From the NCBI GenBank assembly GCA_030612965.1, contig JAUWMW010000163.1:1-5372 (forward strand): a DNA stretch of 5,372 nt, written 5' to 3'. Origin of the DNA: a bacterium (GTDB lineage Bacteria; Zixibacteria; MSB-5A5; GN15; FEB-12). This document shows, one piece after another, positions 1 through 5,372 of this stretch; positions within the stretch are counted from its first letter, which is position 1, and each line of letters starts with the position of its first letter. The notes below the pieces were generated by a model. That model saw only the letters and a list, made by a program, of their open reading frames with translations, did not search any database and was not told the origin of the DNA. Both the position numbers and the translations under genes were made by a program.

Positions 1-90
1 CACACCTCTCGGATCGAACTTGGCCGGATGGTTGGATCGCTGGACGTCTCTGCCCGCGGCGCCGACGTTGTCATCAGCACCGCCCACTAG
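1..90 (+). CDS. 3' end of an unidentified plus-strand gene (partial)
   Basis: Frame 1 is open from the window edge to a TAG stop at 88-90, giving a 29-residue tail that ends GADVVISTAH. Most codons end in G or C, as in the two large genes of the window, and the peptide composition is protein-like. This favours frame 1 over the other plus frames, which are also open here but give low-complexity Arg/Pro-rich peptides that run on into the repeat region. If real, the gene converges on the minus-strand operon and is separated from it by about 316 bp. The fragment is too short to assign a family. The only support is frame openness and codon pattern, so this is a tentative call. Confidence 0.4.
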   Translation, partial: HTSRIELGRMVGSLDVSARGADVVISTAH

Positions 91-116
91 TGCCCTGTCC
101 CTTTAGTAAGTTGCAT

Positions 117-142
117 AAAAACGTGCCCCCGTTGAGACGGGG
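117..142 (-). terminator. Weak candidate rho-independent terminator for the minus-strand operon
   Basis: Positions 127-132 (CCCCGT) and 137-142 (ACGGGG) form a 6-bp GC-rich stem with a 4-base loop. Read on the minus strand, the stem is followed after five bases by five T residues (117-121). The 5-base gap between stem and T-run is longer than in a good intrinsic terminator, and the site lies about 265 bp past the operon stop codon. It could equally be one more of the hairpins that crowd this gap. No T-run of the right orientation for the plus-strand gene was seen. Confidence 0.3.
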
Positions 143-158
143 TGATCTTCAGATTCTT

Positions 159-188
159 GTGGGCGGCAGACCTCCCGGTCTGCCCCAC
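159..188. repeat. Intergenic hairpin, 8-bp perfect stem
   Basis: GGCAGACC (165-172) and GGTCTGCC (177-184) are perfect inverted repeats around a 4-base TCCC loop. In an alternative pairing, GTGGG (159-163) also pairs with CCCAC (184-188) across a 2-base bulge, extending the stem to about 12 bp. No T-run follows on either strand, so it does not look like an intrinsic terminator. Its form fits a REP-like or other dispersed intergenic palindrome, but only one copy is visible here. Confidence 0.55.
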
Positions 189-197
189 TGTAGCTTC

Positions 198-338
198 GTA
201 GGTTGGAACCCCTGCCCCGAAGGGGTCGTCCTGAGCGGAGTCGAAGGGCGAGGTTCCGACAACATGTCTCAGGGCTCCCGACACGGGACTCTGGTTAGTG
301 ATTTGGGAGTCGGAACCCGCAAGGGGGTTCCGACCTAC
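198..338. repeat. Composite inverted-repeat element in the intergenic gap
   Basis: The outer arms are 198-212 (GTAGGTTGGAACCCC) and 324-338 (GGGGTTCCGACCTAC). They are inverted repeats with a single difference that would be a G-U pair in RNA. The same GGAACC/GGTTCC core recurs inside: 202-210 pairs with 252-260, and 309-318 pairs with 325-334, so the core is present four times in alternating orientation. A short CCCC-GAA-GGGG hairpin sits at 215-225. Positions 230-247 contain CCTGAGCGGAGTCGAAGG, a string I recall as widespread in intergenic DNA of many environmental bacteria. No coding potential is evident: the open frames across it give typical spurious peptides. It is best read as a dispersed non-coding repeat, possibly nested. 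No transposase or target-site duplication is seen. Confidence 0.6.
309..334. repeat. Inner 10-bp perfect hairpin of the composite repeat
   Basis: GTCGGAACCC (309-318) and GGGTTCCGAC (325-334) are exact inverted repeats around a 6-base loop. This is the most stable-looking simple hairpin in the gap. Neither side carries a T-run, so termination is not suggested. The right arm is shared with the outer arm of the larger 198-338 element, so the two foldings compete. Confidence 0.6.
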
Positions 339-406
339 GGGACTGAAGATCACGCGGGCAGAACAAAATGTTTCGGAGGGGCGTGCCCGGCGGGAGTTGA
401 TTTAGC

Positions 407-3400
407 TCACTTACCGGCAGTTTGTTTCATTGGAAGCGGCCGAGCGGCATCAGTCGTAGCGTCGATTTTCGCTGCCCAACTTGTCTTCCTTGCGATATCA
501 TCATCAGTGACAATATGTACATCCAGGAGTCCGTCGCTGCGGTAGCCGGTCTGCAGGTAATTCATTTCGCCGAGACAGAGACTCCAGCCCTCCAGCCAGT
601 CCCGAAGCAACCCCAACTGTTCAGAATCACCTCGGAAGTGAACTAACAGGTCGATATCGCTGGCGGGACCGGCGGTGTCGTTCTTGGTGCTGCCGAAGAC
701 GTAAAAGTTGGCGACTCCAAACCGCTTGGAGTCCAGTGAAGCGGCGATTCGCTCAGCCATCAGCAACCGCCAGCGCCAGTACTGTTCGCTGACCGTCGGT
801 TGAACCGACTCGGATGTCGTTGGCTCAGCAACAGCACTCGACGGGGGAGCCAGCAGCCCCACCCCTTCATCGAGATCAGCATTGAGCAATATGTGCAAAA
901 CGTCCCCGTCACTGCCGGAGGGCACATCAATGACGCGGACGACATCGGCGAGTTGCGAGTATTCGGGAAGGAGATCGGTCAGGACATTGGTGGAGCCGAG
1001 CAGGAATCTCTCATTGAAGATTATTCCTTCCTCATCAGGGTACAACGGCAGGTAACGTATGTCCGCCTCAACCAGATCCTGGAAGAAGTGGGTCCCAAAG
1101 GAGAGGTCCGGCACGTAGTTGCCCTTCTTTCTCGCGATCTCGATCAGGGCGGCGGTGTTGTTGATGTCGGAGTATGATACGCTCACCCCGAGTTTTATGT
1201 CTCCACGGCTGCCCCAGCGACCCGGACCCATCAGAACGAACTGGTGTTTGGGTAACAGTTTGTTCAGCCGGCCGACGGCGCGACCAACATCCGCCATCGC
1301 CGATCGATCGGGTAACTCCGCGTATTTCTGTGGGTCCACGTAGACGATATGCGTAATGTCCGGTGTTCGACCGTTGGATATGTATCTGTTGGCAGAAAAG
1401 ACAACTCGATCCTCGGGGGTATCCTTGGGAATCGGCGCCGGAGCGCTCATGGCTGAGTAGCTCTGGGAGCGACACTGCAACAGGTAGAGATGTTGACCAT
1501 CCGAGGCAAACTCGATATCCACCGGACCCCCCAGAGTCTTCTCGAGGGTGTCAAGAATGGCCTTCACCCGGTTTACGAACGAGGTCCGTTGCGTCAGACC
1601 GTCGAATGTTACGACCAGATCGTCGTGATCGTAGTGGATATTCAGCCCGGACGGTATCCGCATGAGATCATCTTCAAAAATGGACACTATATTCTGCGCA
1701 CCGGGGAACTCATCGCCGACCTCACGCAGGAAGGTCCGGACGTCCATCGTTTCAAACGTGTTGGTCGACAGATTGATAACATCAATCTCCTTTGGCGAGT
1801 ATCGCGCCGTCTCATCGGGACTGGCATTGGCCCGCAAGCCCGGCTGCCCCGGAGCAATCAGGACAGGGTAGTCGTCGCTGAGACGATCGACGGCTCGTGT
1901 GCCCAGACCTGGCACCAGCCTGATCAGACCATCCTCGCGAGTGATCCTGGGCGACCAGCGAAACTCGTTCTTGCTGAAGGCCACACCGGCATAGGAGGGC
2001 AGGAAGTACTTGCCCACCCGTGTCCCAACGACCTGCTCGATCATGATACCCATTTCCTCACCGAAATCGATCAGGTCTCTTTCGGCGCGATATTCAATCG
2101 GATCGGGACCAAAAGTCGATGCATAGACCTCAGCGATGGCATCGAGCAGGGCTTCGAGTTTCTCATGCTTGCTGCCCTGATTAGCCACAAACAGGCTCTT
2201 GTACTTGCCGGAGAACACAGCGCCGATCCGGTCCTCAAGAAGACTGGAACTACGCACGATGAGCGGTTGGTCACCCAGATCGTCCAGGGCGGCCGACAGA
2301 CCGTTGACGATGTCCGGGGGGAACCGGGCATTCTTGAAAGTCTGCACGATGTGCGGGTATTCGAAACGCACCTGATTGATCGGTTTGTACTTCTGCTCGA
2401 CAACCTCGTCAAAGTTGTTGTAGTGCATGAAATGGAGCAGGACATCGGAGGTAATATGGTAGGTCTTGGGAATTCTGACGTTGGCCAGAAGTTCGTTCTC
2501 CAATGCCTTCTTCTTCAGTATCTGTGTCGCCAGAAACAGGCCGGCGCTTTTGCCGCCAAGCTTGCCGTGACTCTCCGCGGAGAAAACGACACGGTTCAGC
2601 AGGTGAAAGAAGTCTTTAACTTCGATGAAGTTCTTGGCCACGCTGATAAACTGAAGCTGATCCGATAAAAACCGTCGAATGAGGGAAACCTCAATACCAC
2701 GCTTATTGGGCGACTGGATATCAGGGTCCTGCTCGGCCAGATGATGATACCGTCGTATGGCGTCGGCTACTTCCGACAAAGACAGATTACGGTTCACCAC
2801 CTGGACCAGAAACGACAGCTTGTCTTCATGGATCCATTTCTGTATGAGACGGAAAATATCGTCATCAGGCAGGTGTACTGAGGCGGTCTTGAAAATCTCC
2901 CCACAGATCTCAGGTGAAAAGCCGATTTTCCGACGTTCATACGGCTGATTCATATCCTCCATCATCGACTCTTCCAACTGTCGTTTGTCCGGCGAGAACG
3001 TCTGGACAATCCGTTCGGCATCTTCAATGCCGCTCCAGCACATGTGATTGAGCATCTTGCGGGCCACACCCAGATAGAGATTGCGGTCGGTCTGTTTGAG
3101 CATCTGCAGCACTATCTGCCACTCGACTTTCCTGCTAACCTCAGAATCGCCCTGACGACGCTCCCACCTATCGGCAATATCCCGCATCTTCATGCTTGCA
3201 ATGCGGTGACCGATACGGTCAGCGATCGTTTTGATCAGCTTGCTCTCCTCTTTCAGGAAGGGTCCGTCATCCCACTGCGGCATTTCCCTGGTGTAGAAGA
3301 CGCAGATCGAACCGACGGTAGCACCGGCGGCAACGATGTCGGCGCGTAAGCCCCACTCAGTCTCTGCGAAGTCAGGTGTCGTATAGGTCTTATTATCGAG

Positions 3401-3613
3401 AACCATTCGTGCTACGCACACGTCGGTATACTGCCACCCCGGGGGTATCGCCTTGAGAACGGCCTTGCAGATTTCATCGAGCCCGACGTCAGGCATACCC
3501 AGAACTTCCTCGACCTTGTACAGGCAATTGAGTTCCTTGGCCCTCTCCTGAAGTTGGTGGAGTAGACGGTCGACCGATTTCCCTCGGTCGTCGCCTTCAT
3601 TTTGTGATGTCAT
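407..3613 (-). CDS. GAF / PPDK-type ATP-grasp / GRWGS-module / nucleotidyltransferase fusion protein (1068 aa)
   Basis: A large, probably cytosolic multidomain protein with no signal peptide or membrane segment evident. Domains in order: a short coiled coil and a GAF-like sensor at about residues 12-140 (LNCLYKVEEVL, IPPGWQY, GPFLKEESKLI, the pattern of a GAF module common in histidine kinases); a helical segment at about 160-335; a PPDK N-terminal ATP-grasp at about 340-720 with GGKSAG (K355), VRSSSLLED (R454), EQVVG (526-530), and DIEF (D699, E701) plus LLQCR (Q713, R715), matching known ATP-site positions of PPDK; a module at about 740-922 with GPGRWGS (796-802) and GTHFF (840-844); a Ser/Pro/Thr-rich linker at about 922-942; and a Pol-beta-type nucleotidyltransferase at about 943-1068 with FGS (973-975), SDID (D986, D988) and a probable third Asp, D1031. 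The swivel His domain and PEP-binding barrel of PPDK/PpsA are absent, so it should not be called PEP synthase. The ATG at 3613 overlaps the upstream stop (ATGA) and has a plausible ribosome site. The architecture is well supported; substrate and reaction are unknown. Confidence 0.93.
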   Translation of the reverse strand: MTSQNEGDDRGKSVDRLLHQLQERAKELNCLYKVEEVLGMPDVGLDEICKAVLKAIPPGWQYTDVCVARMVLDNKTYTTPDFAETEWGLRADIVAAGATVGSICVFYTREMPQWDDGPFLKEESKLIKTIADRIGHRIASMKMRDIADRWERRQGDSEVSRKVEWQIVLQMLKQTDRNLYLGVARKMLNHMCWSGIEDAERIVQTFSPDKRQLEESMMEDMNQPYERRKIGFSPEICGEIFKTASVHLPDDDIFRLIQKWIHEDKLSFLVQVVNRNLSLSEVADAIRRYHHLAEQDPDIQSPNKRGIEVSLIRRFLSDQLQFISVAKNFIEVKDFFHLLNRVVFSAESHGKLGGKSAGLFLATQILKKKALENELLANVRIPKTYHITSDVLLHFMHYNNFDEVVEQKYKPINQVRFEYPHIVQTFKNARFPPDIVNGLSAALDDLGDQPLIVRSSSLLEDRIGAVFSGKYKSLFVANQGSKHEKLEALLDAIAEVYASTFGPDPIEYRAERDLIDFGEEMGIMIEQVVGTRVGKYFLPSYAGVAFSKNEFRWSPRITREDGLIRLVPGLGTRAVDRLSDDYPVLIAPGQPGLRANASPDETARYSPKEIDVINLSTNTFETMDVRTFLREVGDEFPGAQNIVSIFEDDLMRIPSGLNIHYDHDDLVVTFDGLTQRTSFVNRVKAILDTLEKTLGGPVDIEFASDGQHLYLLQCRSQSYSAMSAPAPIPKDTPEDRVVFSANRYISNGRTPDITHIVYVDPQKYAELPDRSAMADVGRAVGRLNKLLPKHQFVLMGPGRWGSRGDIKLGVSVSYSDINNTAALIEIARKKGNYVPDLSFGTHFFQDLVEADIRYLPLYPDEEGIIFNERFLLGSTNVLTDLLPEYSQLADVVRVIDVPSGSDGDVLHILLNADLDEGVGLLAPPSSAVAEPTTSESVQPTVSEQYWRWRLLMAERIAASLDSKRFGVANFYVFGSTKNDTAGPASDIDLLVHFRGDSEQLGLLRDWLEGWSLCLGEMNYLQTGYRSDGLLDVHIVTDDDIARKTSWAAKIDATTDAARPLPMKQTAGK
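3610..3613 (-). other. ATGA stop/start overlap coupling the two genes
   Basis: On the minus strand the start codon of the 1068-aa gene (3613-3611) and the TGA of the 583-aa gene (3612-3610) share bases as ATGA. Such a 4-base overlap is typical of translational coupling. It supports co-expression of the two paralogues, possibly in a fixed ratio. Confidence 0.9.
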
Positions 3614-5361
3614 CTCAGAATCACTCCCTTACTGAGTCGCCCGTCAACCTTGATTAGTAGCGGCGCTTCCAATCTGACGTGGCGGACGAAGTCGGTTTCG
3701 AAGACCGTTTCCTGAGCTTGCAGCCAGGCCCAGTCGATACTGTACGATCCGGTGTGGGGGACACTGAAGTAGCACAACTGCAGGCTGGTCAGGTTGTGGA
3801 AAAAATGTGACCCCTGGCTCAGTTCGACATGCATATCAGGCAGCGTTGCTTCGACAAGCACCTGAACACCTGAGATATTACCCCAGTCCACCGGGATCCC
3901 CAGCCAGGGATCGGAGCTGCCCCATCGTCCGAATCCAATCAGGACATAGCGACGCTTGTCGGCAATTACTCGTTGGTTGACGGCGTTTATCTCAGACGCA
4001 ATCGCTCGCGTATTCTCTTTTTGAAAAGCATCCGGTTTCACATAGACAATATCGGATAGATTGGCCATGGCGCCATTCCCGAGTACACACTCCGATGCCA
4101 GCAGAACCCGTTCTGATTTCATGTCGGCGTCTGTCACCTCGATTTGTTCGTCGGATACCACCATTGGTCTGACCTGGAGGAGACCAAAGCGTGGCGGCGA
4201 TTTGCGGCGCGGGTCCAGGATGACAGCGAATTCCATTTCGATGGCAGCGCCCAGTTCCTCGCTGCACGCACTCAGCAAAGATTTGATCAAGGTGTTGAGA
4301 GGTATCTCGCCCAGACGAATAACCGGCGCGAAATTGAGGACGCGGGGGCCATCGGCGCCGATCCCCATCACGATTCGATCGTTCTCGGGCTGATATGTGG
4401 AAGCGACCTGGGCCAGGGAACCATCGCGTTCAGCCTCTTTCAGGGTGTTTTTGGCCAGATACTCTGTCTCGTGGATAGGATCGAAAGCCGGAGGTTTTCC
4501 CATGTTGACCGCCCAGAACTCCGTCTGAGTATTCTTGAGAAGCTCGGCGGTTGTGAACGGTGGGTTGGCGTTGGGATACTCAGGGCAATAGGTCCAGGCG
4601 AGTCCGCCGTCGACAATCGTCTTCCCCAGCCCGAGAGCAAGGTCAACGACGCCATCCTCCGGCTGTGCGTGTCCGAAAGCATAGAAATTGAATGAACGGC
4701 CAACGCCCGAAATTGATGGGTAGAAGCGATCATCGTGGCGGCGTCCCACCACCTCCTGAATGATGACCGCCATCTTCTCCTCTTTTGGAGAGTGGCCGGT
4801 CATGGCGCCGTACGCTCTGGCCTCCCGGAAAAATGTCGAGGCGTATACAAACTTGACTCCCTCGACCAGTTTCTTGTACCGGGCATTCGTGTCCGGCTGA
4901 TTGTTCGGAGTCATCTTCGTCCCGTAAACACCTGCGAACGGCTCATACATGGCATCTTCGAGCATGCTCGAAGATCGAATGGCCAGGGGTGATTTGACAG
5001 AGGTGATCAAACCTCGCAGATCGCCGGCGAACTCGGCCGGGAACTCAGCTCGCTGGAAGGCGTTGGCGATGCGATCATCGGCAGTGTCATCAAGAGCGAT
5101 ATCGTACAGATCGTTGCGATTCACGAAGGCGTCAAAGACATCTGTCCCGATGACGACCAGTCTCGGCACCGAGACTTTCATCCCCTCAAAAGCACCTTTA
5201 GGAAAACGGTCCTGCAAAACCTTGTGGGCAAACGCGAGCCCCGAGGCTTTGCCGCCGATAGCTCCCCCTCCGATCCTGGACACGACGTTTTCGCTCTCGA
5301 AGAAACGACGGTCGAACCGGGGAATATCCTGAACAGCAGGGATAGCGACTTTCTTGTTCAT
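3610..5361 (-). CDS. PEP/pyruvate-binding (PPDK N-terminal ATP-grasp) protein with GRWGS module (583 aa)
   Basis: The upstream gene of the operon encodes a protein of two domains with no signal peptide or membrane helix evident. Residues about 30-400 form a PPDK-type ATP-grasp: GGGAIGGKASG (31-41, K38), LAIRSSSMLED (126-136, R129), IQEVVG (201-206), DLALGLGKTIVDGG (240-253), and IEMEF (E375, E377) with LLQVRP (394-399; Q396, R398). These correspond to the residues that hold ATP in PPDK, with Glu replacing the usual Asp at 375. Residues about 427-583 are the same C-terminal module as in the neighbour: DIVYVKP (437-443), GFGRWGSSDPWLGIPVDW (476-493), SQGSHFF (515-521) and an ending similar to the neighbour's module end. 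There is no phosphohistidine swivel domain and no TIM barrel, and at 583 aa it is well short of PpsA or PPDK (roughly 800-900 aa). ATP binding is likely; phosphoryl transfer to pyruvate by the canonical route is not. It may partner its larger paralogue. The start ATG at 5361 has AGGT eight to eleven bases upstream. Confidence 0.93.
   Translation of the reverse strand: MNKKVAIPAVQDIPRFDRRFFESENVVSRIGGGAIGGKASGLAFAHKVLQDRFPKGAFEGMKVSVPRLVVIGTDVFDAFVNRNDLYDIALDDTADDRIANAFQRAEFPAEFAGDLRGLITSVKSPLAIRSSSMLEDAMYEPFAGVYGTKMTPNNQPDTNARYKKLVEGVKFVYASTFFREARAYGAMTGHSPKEEKMAVIIQEVVGRRHDDRFYPSISGVGRSFNFYAFGHAQPEDGVVDLALGLGKTIVDGGLAWTYCPEYPNANPPFTTAELLKNTQTEFWAVNMGKPPAFDPIHETEYLAKNTLKEAERDGSLAQVASTYQPENDRIVMGIGADGPRVLNFAPVIRLGEIPLNTLIKSLLSACSEELGAAIEMEFAVILDPRRKSPPRFGLLQVRPMVVSDEQIEVTDADMKSERVLLASECVLGNGAMANLSDIVYVKPDAFQKENTRAIASEINAVNQRVIADKRRYVLIGFGRWGSSDPWLGIPVDWGNISGVQVLVEATLPDMHVELSQGSHFFHNLTSLQLCYFSVPHTGSYSIDWAWLQAQETVFETDFVRHVRLEAPLLIKVDGRLSKGVILR
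3624..3630 (-). promoter_or_regulatory. Ribosome binding site of the 1068-aa gene
   Basis: The minus strand reads AAGGGAG ten bases before the ATG at 3613. It lies within the last codons of the upstream gene. The match to Shine-Dalgarno is partial and the spacing a little long, but together with the ATGA overlap it supports this start. Confidence 0.55.
4954..4975. repeat. 22-bp perfect palindrome inside the ATP-grasp coding region
   Basis: ATCTTCGAGCA (4954-4964) is followed immediately by its exact reverse complement TGCTCGAAGAT (4965-4975). The palindrome covers codons 130-136 (SSSMLED) of the 583-aa gene, a conserved ATP-grasp motif, so the opposite strand also reads SSSMLED in one frame. 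The equivalent motif of the paralogue (RSSSLLED) uses different codons and is not palindromic, so the amino acids do not force it. It could be a binding site, a structured mRNA element or a chance result of codon choice. Confidence 0.7.
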
Positions 5362-5368
5362 TGTCTCG

Positions 5369-5372
5369 ACCT
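5369..5372 (-). promoter_or_regulatory. Possible ribosome binding site of the 583-aa gene (cut by the window edge)
   Basis: The minus strand begins AGGT, with seven bases between it and the ATG at 5361. This is a plausible partial Shine-Dalgarno at a good distance, but any bases further upstream are outside the window, so its full strength cannot be judged. Confidence 0.4.

Noticed and set aside
87..353. Minus-strand open frame within the repeat region (contains SPFDSAQDD)
   Set aside because: This peptide is a translation of the common CCTGAGCGGAGTCGAAGG repeat and is a typical spurious product of such elements.
353..392. Imperfect inverted repeat just after the operon stop (CGCGGGCA / TGCCCGGCG)
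   Set aside because: The stem needs a bulge and a loop of over 20 bases, and the T-rich stretch lies in the loop rather than after the stem, so it does not qualify as a terminator.
90..545. Plus-strand open frame with a GTG start crossing the gap into the 1068-aa gene
   Set aside because: It translates the hairpin repeats into low-quality Arg/Gly/Pro-rich peptide and then runs antisense to the nucleotidyltransferase domain. No ribosome site or domain supports it.
407..796. MNT-HEPN toxin-antitoxin pair
   Set aside because: The nucleotidyltransferase part is MNT-like, but it is fused to a 940-residue enzyme and no HEPN-type reading frame lies next to it in the window.
1490..2668. Long plus-strand open frame (392 codons) opposite the 1068-aa gene
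   Set aside because: It runs in exact codon register opposite the sense gene, where a stop appears only if the sense strand uses TTA, CTA or TCA. These codons are rare in this GC-rich gene. The sense strand has clear ATP-grasp motifs, while the antisense peptide shows no recognisable domain.
4144..4695. Plus-strand open frame (183 codons) opposite the 583-aa gene
   Set aside because: Same codon-register shadow effect; the sense frame carries the conserved ATP-grasp end and start of the GRWGS module.
3610..5361. Canonical PEP synthase (ppsA) or pyruvate phosphate dikinase (ppdK)
   Set aside because: Only the N-terminal ATP-grasp is present; the GGxTSHAA-type phosphohistidine motif and the PEP-binding barrel cannot be found in either protein, so no gene symbol was given.

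Overview
The window suggests a bacterial chromosome with moderately high GC. The repeat-laden gap at the left end and the large multidomain proteins resemble what I recall from uncultured lineages in the Zixibacteria / FCB / deltaproteobacterial range. No phylogenetic marker is present, so this placement is a weak inference.

Layout. Positions 1-90 look like the 3' end of a plus-strand gene (tail of 29 codons and a stop). Positions 91-406 are non-coding and packed with inverted repeats: a small hairpin followed on the minus strand by a T-run (a weak terminator candidate), an 8-bp hairpin, and a roughly 140-bp inverted-repeat element with an inner 10-bp hairpin. From 407 to 5361 the window is filled by two minus-strand genes that overlap by four bases (ATGA), so they form a translationally coupled operon read from right to left. 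The first gene starts only 11 bases from the right edge, so the promoter and any earlier genes lie outside.

The two genes are diverged paralogues. Each has the ATP-grasp (PEP/pyruvate-binding, PPDK N-terminal) domain of pyruvate phosphate dikinase / PEP synthase. Neither has the phosphohistidine swivel domain or the PEP-binding TIM barrel. In their place both carry the same C-terminal module of about 160-180 residues, marked by a GRWGS motif and a G-[ST]-H-F-F motif. The upstream protein (583 aa) is just ATP-grasp plus this module. The downstream protein (1068 aa) adds an N-terminal GAF-like sensor of the kind seen in histidine kinases, a helical segment, and at the far C-terminus a nucleotidyltransferase domain with an intact GS...DxD active site.

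Inference: the pair looks like a sensor-controlled, ATP-using two-protein system that has kept the nucleotide-binding half of a PPDK-like enzyme, lost the rest, and in one partner gained a nucleotidyl-transferring domain. Its substrate cannot be read from the sequence. A canonical gluconeogenic PEP synthase role is unlikely.
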